A stretch of DNA of 29,233 bases from CBDIHP01 sp965279195 (lineage in GTDB: Bacteria; Planctomycetota; Planctomycetia; Isosphaerales; Isosphaeraceae): the NCBI GenBank assembly GCA_965279195.1, contig CBDIHP010000009.1, positions 1-29,233 on the forward strand, written 5' to 3'. Of the stretch, positions 9,928 to 16,623 are shown one piece after another. The position numbers were made by a program, and so were the translations under genes. The notes under the pieces were generated by a model. That model was not told where the DNA came from and did no database searches. It saw only the letters and a list, made by a program, of their open reading frames with translations. Positions within the stretch are counted from its first letter, which is position 1. Each line of letters begins with the position of its first letter.

Positions 9928-12900
9928 TCACGCGCCAGCGGACAGCAAAGGCCCGGCCGCCTCGCTCCAGAGATGTCGAATCCGGGTCGCCGCCACGAGG
10001 CAGGCATCTCGCTCGGACTTGCCGCGACTGGTGCGGAAGTCGTCGAGCAGCGGCAACAGGCCCCGGGCGAAGTCGGCGTCGAGCATGGCGAGGTCGGAGA
10101 GCGTGGCGACAAGTTCGAGCTTGGCCCGACGCGCGGGGAGTTTCTTGATCCGGGCGGCCGGCCCCTCGGCGTCGGCCCCCTGCTCCACCTTCTTGTCGGG
10201 CCGGGGCGGCGGGAGTTCGAACAATGCACGGCGCAGGAACATCCAGAGTTCCCGATGCGATGCCGGCGGCGACGAGGGCCGGCCCGGTGCACCCGTCCCG
10301 CGATTCTCCGCCTGGGCCGCCGCGGCCTTCTTCGCGGCCGAGCCTACCGTCGTCGAGGGCGGCACGCTCGGCTTCCAGCCCGCGGTGATCCCTCGGTCGC
10401 GGTAGAGCGACCACAGCGCGCGGATCACGAAGCCTCGCACGTAGCGGTCGGGGCTCTCGGTGAGCCGGAACAGTTCCTCGGGCAACCGATACTTCGGCGA
10501 CCGCTCGATGAGCTGGAGGCCCAGCGCCCGCGTGGCCTCCTCGGCCGATTCGCAGAACCGGAACACGGCCGCCGCGCCGAGGGCTTCGGGGTCGATCCGA
10601 TAGCGACGGGTCTCGGGCCCAGCCTCGGCCAGCAGCGCGTTGGCCACAAAGTTGCGGACATCCGCATGCGAGCATTCCGCCAGGGCGACCAGATCCACGG
10701 CCTGGGGCGACCAGCGGGCGAACTCGTACTTCGACAGTTCGAGCGCGAGGTCGCGGAGCGGCTTGCGAGTCTCGAAGAAGAGCGGCCTCACACGATCCAA
10801 TGTGAGGAAGTCGGCCGGGATCTCGCTCCCCGGGTCCACCGGCCGATCGGTCTCGGCCAGGGCGATGTCGGGGTGATGGCGGCGGATGTACTTGATGGCG
10901 AAGCTGGCCAGGGCCTGCTGCTCCGCGGGCCCGGAGGCATTGGCCATCTCCCAGAGACGTTCGGAGCCCGCCATCGCGTCGCCGCTGTCGGCCTTGGGCG
11001 CGTGGCCCGAGAGCATCTTCAGGAAGGCCGTCTCGGAGATGATCTTGATGTTCGCCCCGGCGGCGTTCAGTTCCTCGGCCTTGACCTGCTTCGACCCCTT
11101 CTTGCCGTTCCCATAGAGGGGTGAACCTTCGTCACCGATGACCAGATAATGCAGCTTCGGGCTCACCGTGGAGGAATTGGCCCCCTTGGCGTCGCGGACC
11201 TTGTCTTCCGCCTCCTTGCGCTGCATGGTCGCGAGCTTGCCGGTGAAGAGGAACGTCGCCCCGCCGAGGTCCACGTCGCTCGCCGCGCCGGCCGCCGGGG
11301 TCCCCCCGGATGGACTCGCCTCACCCTGCTTCGGGGCGAAGTCGGCGGGGGTGAACCCCTTGATCATGGTCTCGACGGCGAAGTTGTGGTAGCGAGGCTC
11401 CGCGCGGGCGGCCAGCTTCAAGAGCCATGCGAAACCAAGCTCCTCGGAGCTGAACCGGCGAACGTCCTTCAGCCACCCGAGCACGCGTTCGGACTTCTGT
11501 TCGTCGAACGACATCTCCCTGGCCCACTTCGGGCCGGCCTTGCGGAATGCCGCGAGCCAGGGGTCGGTCTCCCACTCTGGGTGGTAGGCCAGCGCCTTGA
11601 GGAATTCGAGCCCGAGCGACTGGGCCTTGAGTTTGCCCTCGTCGATCCACTCGAATGCCGTGTCTGAGGTCGTGCGCCGGAGAGCCAGGGCCTTCAGGGC
11701 ATCGGCCGGGAGGGCATTGAGGTCGAACTTCCTCAGGTTCCGCGTGACGAACGAGGCGATCTGGTGGATATTCTCGCCATCCCGGTCGGAGTCGGCGAGG
11801 AGGCCGAGGAAGTAGTCGGGCCCGAGCTTCTCGGCGGGCTGGAGTTCGAGCAGTCGCGTGCAGAGATAATCGAACGACCCTCGCCCCGATTTGGGCAGAC
11901 GATCGCGGAACCAGGCGGGCGTGAGTTCCTTCGCGCCGAAGTGCTTGCGGAGCACGTTCGAAGCCAGATCGAAGCCGTGGCCGGTTTCGAGCAGCCTGCC
12001 CCAGGCGTCGAGGCCGACCTCCGTCCTGGGATCTCGGTCGGCCAGGAGATCGATGGCGAGCTTGCGGACGGCGACGGTGTTGCTGTCGGCGAGCCGGATC
12101 AGTTCGTCCACCGCCAGATCGCGGGCGTGAGTGCGGGCGTACCCGGCGGCGTAGGTGGCCGCGTCCTGTGACGGGCTGTCGAACAGCTTCAGGACCGCCT
12201 CATGCAGGCCGAGCGAGCGGAAGGAGCCCTGCTCGAATCGGGGGACGTTGTTGAGGATCCAGACCACGAAGTCGTCGACCGGCCGGCTTCGGACGCCGAC
12301 GAGCCTGGCGACCCAGGCGGGCTCGACCTCGCGGATCGAGGCCCGGAAATCGGCCTTCAGGGCCTCGGCCGCGTAGAGCCGCGCGCGGTCGCTCTTCGCC
12401 CGTTCGAGCAGGGCGAACAATGGCCGCGGGCTGCGTTTCCAGAGGTCGACGAAGGCCCGGTTCTCCAGGCCCGAGGGCCGCTTGCGGTGGCGGAAACGCG
12501 TCCTCGTGTACGACTTCAGTTCATGGTAGAGGATGTGATTGGCGACCCAGGTGCCGGACCAGTCGTAGGCGTCGGGGTAGTTCGCCAGGACTTCGGCCGC
12601 GACGTCGGGATAGACCATCGGCCGCTCCCTGCCGAGGGTCCTCAGGTACCGCCATGAACGTCTCTTCAAATAGAGGATCGTGCGAAGGGCGACCTCGGAG
12701 CCGTACGACGTGCCGCCGTCGATCCGGGCGATGAGGGCGGCGAGGATCTCGTCGTCATTCCTCGCCTCGGCCTCCTTGTAGATCCGCTTGAGCGCCCGCC
12801 ACGCGCCGTAGCGGAACGGCGCCTGGGGGATGATCTTCAGCAGGGTGGAACGCGCGGCGGGGCCGTTGTCGGCCCAGAGGGCGAGGAGGACCTCGTGGAC

Positions 12901-13194
12901 CCGGAGCCGGTCCGAGAGGGGGACTTCCGCATCGGGACGTTCGAGTGCCTTGATCTGTTCCTGGCGGAAGATCCGCCGTTCCTCGGCGTCCCGCTTCTTG
13001 AATTTCTCGTCGCGGATGGAGGCGAGGAAGGTCGCGAACGTGGGGGCCCCGTCGCGCACCGGGGGTGTTCCCGCAGCGGGTTCATCGTCTTGATTGACGA
13101 GTGTGATGACCTGTTCATGCAAGTCCGGGTCGCGCGAATCCCAGGCGCGCTTGAGGTCGGAGAGGCGGAGGCGGTTGTCGACCGGGGTGCTCAT
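9928..13194 (-). CDS. HEAT/ARM-like protein with an internal BRCT domain
   Basis: 1088 residues, first gene of the putative retron operon. The bulk is alpha-helical repeat sequence of HEAT/ARM character (for example SNTVAVRKLAIDLLADRD and SHADVRNFVANALLAEAG). At about residues 645-725 sits a BRCT domain of the bacterial DNA-ligase type: it opens with GGATFLFTGKLATMQRKEAE, continues with the conserved VSPKLHYLVIGDEG strand and ends in an ISETAFLKML helix. BRCT domains bind DNA ends, nicked DNA or phosphopeptides, so this protein could contact msDNA or its target; that is inference. A low-complexity Pro/Ala linker near residue 960 precedes a final helical region. The ATG at 13194 has GGAGG at 13202-13206, 7 bases upstream. 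The two tandem ncRNA units end 150 bases upstream on the same strand, so the operon is probably transcribed through or from them. Confidence 0.88.
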   Translation of the reverse strand: MSTPVDNRLRLSDLKRAWDSRDPDLHEQVITLVNQDDEPAAGTPPVRDGAPTFATFLASIRDEKFKKRDAEERRIFRQEQIKALERPDAEVPLSDRLRVHEVLLALWADNGPAARSTLLKIIPQAPFRYGAWRALKRIYKEAEARNDDEILAALIARIDGGTSYGSEVALRTILYLKRRSWRYLRTLGRERPMVYPDVAAEVLANYPDAYDWSGTWVANHILYHELKSYTRTRFRHRKRPSGLENRAFVDLWKRSPRPLFALLERAKSDRARLYAAEALKADFRASIREVEPAWVARLVGVRSRPVDDFVVWILNNVPRFEQGSFRSLGLHEAVLKLFDSPSQDAATYAAGYARTHARDLAVDELIRLADSNTVAVRKLAIDLLADRDPRTEVGLDAWGRLLETGHGFDLASNVLRKHFGAKELTPAWFRDRLPKSGRGSFDYLCTRLLELQPAEKLGPDYFLGLLADSDRDGENIHQIASFVTRNLRKFDLNALPADALKALALRRTTSDTAFEWIDEGKLKAQSLGLEFLKALAYHPEWETDPWLAAFRKAGPKWAREMSFDEQKSERVLGWLKDVRRFSSEELGFAWLLKLAARAEPRYHNFAVETMIKGFTPADFAPKQGEASPSGGTPAAGAASDVDLGGATFLFTGKLATMQRKEAEDKVRDAKGANSSTVSPKLHYLVIGDEGSPLYGNGKKGSKQVKAEELNAAGANIKIISETAFLKMLSGHAPKADSGDAMAGSERLWEMANASGPAEQQALASFAIKYIRRHHPDIALAETDRPVDPGSEIPADFLTLDRVRPLFFETRKPLRDLALELSKYEFARWSPQAVDLVALAECSHADVRNFVANALLAEAGPETRRYRIDPEALGAAAVFRFCESAEEATRALGLQLIERSPKYRLPEELFRLTESPDRYVRGFVIRALWSLYRDRGITAGWKPSVPPSTTVGSAAKKAAAAQAENRGTGAPGRPSSPPASHRELWMFLRRALFELPPPRPDKKVEQGADAEGPAARIKKLPARRAKLELVATLSDLAMLDADFARGLLPLLDDFRTSRGKSERDACLVAATRIRHLWSEAAGPLLSAGA

Positions 13195-13344
13195 CCGGGG
13201 GCCTCCGGCGATTCCAGCCCGCAGGCGCAGGACGATCCCTCACGGATCGGGCCGCCATTCGGGACTGGAATGGATTTCGGGGGAGTTTGGACGGTCGCAG
13301 GCCGTCGGTTGGGATCGGATCTGGGAGAACGGATGGCACCCGGC

Positions 13345-13581
13345 GAGGGTCGTCTACAACACGACCTGGGACATCGAAGGCTCTCTGGCCCGCCCCGGAC
13401 CGAGGGGATAACTAGTCGGCGGAACCCCGATCGCGGGGTTGAGCCAGGCCCGCCGACTAGTTATCCCCTCGGTCCGGGATCAGCGGGCCTGAAACAGCCT
13501 TCGTTGTGACGGATGGGAGGCGATTCGCTCGGTCGGCGCAACGCCGACCTGGTGCCGAGGCACCGAGCTAGACCTGGCCTC
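13345..13581 (-). ncRNA. Putative retron msr-msd RNA, copy A (proximal to operon)
   Basis: A 237-bp structured unit, duplicated at 13827-14063. In RNA (minus) sense it starts with GAGGCCAGGUC, then UAGC with a candidate branching G at 13568. Two small hairpins follow: GGTGCC/GGCACC at 13551-13564 and the 8-bp stem GGTCGGCG/CGCCGACC at 13531-13549. A CUG-UUU-CAG mini-loop at 13489-13497 recalls msr UUU loops. Next comes one very long hairpin, 13371-13507, as expected for msd: a base stem (CGAAGGCT/AGCCTTCG), a 7-bp GC stem, a perfect 29-bp stem (13394-13422 with 13450-13478), a 9-nt one-sided bulge (13441-13449) and an AACCCCG/CGGGGTT tip hairpin. The 3' end, UAGACGACCCUC, can partly pair with the 5' end as an a1/a2-like pair (GGUC with GACC, GAGG with CCUC). 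The central 16 bp of the long stem (13402-13417 with 13455-13470) differ wholly from copy B. Strand is inferred from the operon direction. Confidence 0.75.
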
Positions 13582-13680
13582 GCCGGGTTGCCATCACGAT
13601 ATCCTTGAATAACGGGCCGGTCCGGCCGCCGCAAGTGGCAACTTCCGGATAGTGGAATTTTGTCAACGTCACTCGGAAAT

Positions 13681-13779
13681 GCGGCCGTCCGGCTTCCGCC
13701 TTCTATCTCGAAGAGTCGGGTCTAGTTGACGGTTACTTGTCGTTCAATCTTGCCCGGAACGCGGCAGCCGGACGGCCGC
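13681..13779. repeat. 14-bp perfect inverted repeat between the two ncRNA units
   Basis: GCGGCCGTCCGGCT at 13681-13694 is the exact reverse complement of 13766-13779, separated by 71 bases. Pairing extends inward to 18 of 19 positions, and imperfectly outward. It occupies much of the 245-bp spacer 13582-13826, which has no coding potential. It could be a small inverted-repeat (MITE-like) remnant inserted between the units, or a regulatory or terminator structure. No matching copy was noticed elsewhere in the window. Confidence 0.6.
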
Positions 13780-13791
13780 ACTCCGGAATGG

Positions 13792-13817
13792 CACAGGCCG
13801 CCCGGGGGCGGCCTGTG
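13792..13817 (-). terminator. Strong GC hairpin just downstream of ncRNA copy B
   Basis: CACAGGCCGCCC and GGGCGGCCTGTG pair over 12 bp with a 2-base loop (or 11 bp with a 4-base loop). In minus sense it lies 10 bases after the last base of the 13827-14063 unit, the place expected for a terminator or 3' processing barrier. No U-tract follows, so it is not a canonical intrinsic terminator. Copy A has no equivalent hairpin and would read through into the protein operon. Confidence 0.45.
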
Positions 13818-13826
13818 GGGTTCGGT

Positions 13827-14063
13827 GAGGGTCATCTACAACACGACCTGGGACATCGAAGGCTCTCTGGCCCGCCCCGGACCAGTGCGCATGGTCGAGG
13901 GCGGAACCCCGATCGCGGGGTTGGGCCAGGCCCGCCCTTGACCATGCGCACTGGTCCGGGGTCAGCGGGCCTGAAACAGCCTTCGTTGTGACGGATGAGA
14001 GGCGATTCGCTCGGTCGGCGCAACGCCGACCTGGTGCCGAGGCACCGAGCTAGACCTGGCCTC
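13827..14063 (-). ncRNA. Putative retron msr-msd RNA, copy B (distal to operon)
   Basis: Same layout as the unit at 13345-13581, shifted by exactly 482 bases and equal in length (237). It has the candidate branching G at 14050, the two msr-like hairpins at 14033-14046 and 14013-14031, the UUU mini-loop at 13971-13979, and the long hairpin at 13853-13989. The 16-bp variable block is AGTGCGCATGGTCGAG at 13884-13899, paired with 13937-13952. Pairing is 15/16; the one exception (13897 with 13939) is G.T in the DNA and A.C in the minus-strand RNA. Outside the variable arms only four transitions separate the copies (13834, 13924, 13961, 13998). It begins 93 bases after the stop of the ABC exporter gene on the same strand. 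A 12-bp GC hairpin 10 bases past its 3' end (13792-13817) could end its transcript, which would make it an independent transcription unit. Confidence 0.75.
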
Positions 14064-14156
14064 ACTCGAATCCTTTTTTTTGAATACCCCGTAGGACGAC
14101 CGCCCGCAAGGGGATGCTCCCGAATCTCCGCCACGGCTGTTCACATTCCCTGACAA

Positions 14157-16019
14157 TCATGATGCGATGCTGGCGAGGTGTTCGCCCGGGACGCCCTCTT
14201 CGGTCGCGGACAGGACGAGTTCGGAGAAGTGTCCGCCCCGGGCGACGAGTTCGCCGTAGGTGCCGCTCTCCACGACCCGGCCATCCTCGAACACGAAGAT
14301 GCGATCGGCACTCATCAGGGTGGTGAGGCGGTGCGCGACGAGGATCACGGTCCGGTCCTCGCGGGCCGCGTCGATGGCTCGCTGGACCCGCCGCTCGCTG
14401 ATGTTGTCCAGCGCGCTCGTGCCTTCGTCGAGGATGAGCACGGGCGGATTCTTGAGGAAGACCCTGGCCAGGGCGAGCCGCTGTCGCTGGCCGCCGGACA
14501 GGTTCATCCCGCGCTCCGTGACGGCCGAGTCATACCCATCGGGCATGGCCTGGATCTCGTCGTGGATGCAGGCGAGTCTCGCGACGCGGACGATTTCCTC
14601 GAAGGGGACATCCTCGCTGCCGTAGGCGATGTTCTCGGCGATCGTGCCCGAGATGATGAACGGATTCTGGCCGACATATCCGATCAATTGCCCGATCGCC
14701 TCGCGCCCGACGCACTCCACGGGGACGCCCCCGATGAGCACTTCGCCCCCGCCGGGGTGGATCAATCGCATGAGCACTCTCAACCATGTCGACTTGCCGC
14801 ATCCCGAGCGGCCCGCGACGCCGATGGTCTCGCCGTGGCGGACTTCGAGCGAGATCGAGTGCAGGGCCCGCCGGGTCCGGCCGTCGGCGGTCTTGTAGTC
14901 GACCACGAGGTCCCGGGCGGAGAACAGCGGCTCGCCGACGGCGATCACCGGGGTCCGGGGGCGTTCGGGCCGGAAGGAGGGGTCAGGGGGATGGCCGAGG
15001 ATCTCGACGAGATCGCCCACCTTCAGGCTGCTCTCGTGCGCCTCGTCGATGAAGCGGTGGATTTCATTCAATGGCGCCATGATGTTCATGTAGAGGACGG
15101 AGAACGTGAGGATGTCGCCGTAGCGGATGCTCCCGCCCAGGAACAGGTGGATCGCGAAGGCGATCACGAGCAGGTGGAAGAAGCCCTCGTTGAGCGCCTT
15201 GCCGCAGCCGAACAGGGACATCTCGAAGTGGTGCCGCACCTCCTGGACCCGGCGCCTCTCGGCCGCATTGGCGATTCGGCGGACTTCCAACTCGTGTGTG
15301 TCGGCCGCGCGGATGTAATCGAGGCCGCCGAGCTGCTCAATCACGGTGCCGTCCATCGCCTCGCGCGTTCGCATCAGCCCGAGTCGGACGCCCTTCTGGG
15401 TGATCAATTGATACAGTGTGAGTGAGATCGATATTGGCGCCACGCCGGCCATCGCCAGGGCAATCCTCGGTTCCTTGGCGATGGCCGCGGCCAGGGCGAA
15501 GCTGCCGGTGAGCATCGCGGGGAGGAAATCGAGGAAGCTCAGGCGGAGGAACCGGACCAGGCCGTCGACGCTGCGGGTGATCCTGGTGTGCAAGGCCCCC
15601 ACTTGCTCCCGGCCGAGCATCGCGAGATCGGCCTTCATGAGGTGGGCGACGACGCGGATGGACATATCGCGGTCGATCCGCGTGCAGGTGTTCTCCACGA
15701 GAGACCGGCGCAGGACGTTCAGCGCCTCCCGCACGACGTAGCAGACGCCGAGGATCCCGAGATAGCCGGCCGCGAGCGAGGCCAGGCCGGAACGCGTCAT
15801 GCCCCGATGCGACTCGGGGTTGACCTCGTCGACCAGTCGTCCGAGATAGAGCGGGATGGCCGTGTTGGCCAGGCTCGCGACCATCATCACGGCCACCGAG
15901 CCGGCCAGCGCGATGCGCTTCTTCCAGCGCACGAGCCGCCAGACCTGTCGGCCGAGCCGGCCGATGGCGCGCAGTTCCGTCCAGAATGAACGCCGGGGGC
16001 GTTCCTGCTTCCGAGCCAT
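14157..16019 (-). CDS. ABC exporter, fused membrane and ATPase domains (NdvA/MsbA-like)
   Basis: 620 residues, the usual size of a half-transporter that works as a homodimer. The N-terminal ~330 residues hold the transmembrane domain, with hydrophobic spans such as IALAGSVAVMMVASLANTAI, GYLGILGVCYVV and LLVIAFAIHLFLGG. The ATPase domain has Walker A GRSGCGKST near residue 400, the signature LSGGQRQRLA near 508, Walker B VLILDEGTSAL near 530 and the switch His in VAHRLTT. Exporters of this class move lipids, drugs or glycans outward. The neighbouring NdvB-like synthase on the same strand makes cyclic beta-glucan export (NdvA/ChvA role) the most attractive hypothesis. The ATG at 16019 is preferred over upstream codons because GGGAG lies 7 bases before it and the extension to 16268 has non-coding composition. 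Confidence 0.88.
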   Translation of the reverse strand: MARKQERPRRSFWTELRAIGRLGRQVWRLVRWKKRIALAGSVAVMMVASLANTAIPLYLGRLVDEVNPESHRGMTRSGLASLAAGYLGILGVCYVVREALNVLRRSLVENTCTRIDRDMSIRVVAHLMKADLAMLGREQVGALHTRITRSVDGLVRFLRLSFLDFLPAMLTGSFALAAAIAKEPRIALAMAGVAPISISLTLYQLITQKGVRLGLMRTREAMDGTVIEQLGGLDYIRAADTHELEVRRIANAAERRRVQEVRHHFEMSLFGCGKALNEGFFHLLVIAFAIHLFLGGSIRYGDILTFSVLYMNIMAPLNEIHRFIDEAHESSLKVGDLVEILGHPPDPSFRPERPRTPVIAVGEPLFSARDLVVDYKTADGRTRRALHSISLEVRHGETIGVAGRSGCGKSTWLRVLMRLIHPGGGEVLIGGVPVECVGREAIGQLIGYVGQNPFIISGTIAENIAYGSEDVPFEEIVRVARLACIHDEIQAMPDGYDSAVTERGMNLSGGQRQRLALARVFLKNPPVLILDEGTSALDNISERRVQRAIDAAREDRTVILVAHRLTTLMSADRIFVFEDGRVVESGTYGELVARGGHFSELVLSATEEGVPGEHLASIAS

Positions 16020-16122
16020 GATCGCTCCCATGGGGGTGCCCGAAGTGAGCCGCGAGTCGTTCCATGGCGTCTCGACCGCGGAGAGTCCGGCGATTGCCGG
16101 CGGGCGAGGACATGAGGGCCGG

Positions 16123-16136
16123 GTGACGTCCGTCAC
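16123..16136. promoter_or_regulatory. Dyad upstream of the ABC exporter, possible operator
   Basis: GTGACG-TC-CGTCAC is a perfect 6+6 dyad, bracketed by GCCG and CGGC. It sits about 100 bases upstream of the exporter start and 180 bases before the divergent 79-aa gene, within the 296-bp interval 16020-16315. No convincing -35/-10 pair was seen around it. A regulator-binding role is a guess from symmetry and position; the interval holds nothing else recognised. Confidence 0.3.
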
Positions 16137-16315
16137 GCACGGCCTTCCATCGGAGTCGAGCAACGGTCGTGCCCGGCGACACAAAAGGCAAGCAAACCCG
16201 AATATTGAAGAATGTTCGCGCAATTCTGGGATCGTAGGAACCCAGCAATCCCGGCACGGCATTTGCAAAGGCGACTGCGGCAGTCAGGCATCCCCGTCCG
16301 TTTCCGAGAAACACC

Positions 16316-16555
16316 ATGCCCCAGCTCGATCAGGCCAGCCGGACCCCGACATCGACCCGCTTCGCGCCCTACCTCCCCCAGGCCGGCAAGCTCGACCGGG
16401 AGATTGTCGTCGAGGCCGAGGACGAACTCATCGTCGATGTCCGGTGCTCGCTCCGTCCCGCCCAGCTCGTCGAGGACAAGCTGGCGAGGATCCTCAAGGA
16501 TTCGATGGTGCCCGTGAGCCATCTCCAGCTCCGCAGCCTGCTGCGGGCCAGGTGA
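16316..16555 (+). CDS. Small protein of unknown function, 79 aa
   Basis: Reads MPQLDQASRTPTSTRFAPYL and onward to a stop at 16555. Third codon positions are almost all G or C, matching the real genes nearby, which is the main reason to accept it. It contains an acidic stretch (EIVVEAEDELIVDV), then a helix-like basic tail ending in RSLLRAR. There is no signal peptide or membrane span, and no family was recognised. The ribosome site is weak (CGAGAAA, 6 bases upstream). It lies between two minus-strand genes, divergent from the ABC exporter and converging on the glucan synthase stop 68 bases away. A GC-rich imperfect inverted repeat in that 68-base gap (GGGCA...TGCCC) may serve as a shared terminator. 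Confidence 0.6.
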   Translation: MPQLDQASRTPTSTRFAPYLPQAGKLDREIVVEAEDELIVDVRCSLRPAQLVEDKLARILKDSMVPVSHLQLRSLLRAR

Positions 16556-16623
16556 TCCACTCGGCGGGAGAAGGGCAAGATGGACCTGCCCTGCCCCTCC
16601 CGGCCGCCTCGCGAACGGGTCGC

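Noticed and set aside
13661..13666. TTGACA on the minus strand upstream of ncRNA copy A as a -35 box
   Set aside because: No acceptable -10 lies 16-18 bases downstream; the nearest TATCCG is only about 10 bases away.
13344..13991. Short plus-strand frames in both repeat units encoding the same peptide (YNTTWDIEGSLARPG)
   Set aside because: The shared peptide is a by-product of the duplicated RNA unit. Differences between copies keep base pairing and not codons, and the frames diverge after the variable arm.
13345..14063. CRISPR array or REP-type repeat
   Set aside because: There are only two units of 237 bp with complex nested hairpins and a 245-bp spacer. Array periodicity and cas genes are absent.
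16020..16268. N-terminal extension of the ABC exporter
   Set aside because: The extension reads as Cys/Pro/Arg-rich non-coding sequence, and a ribosome site precedes the ATG at 16019.
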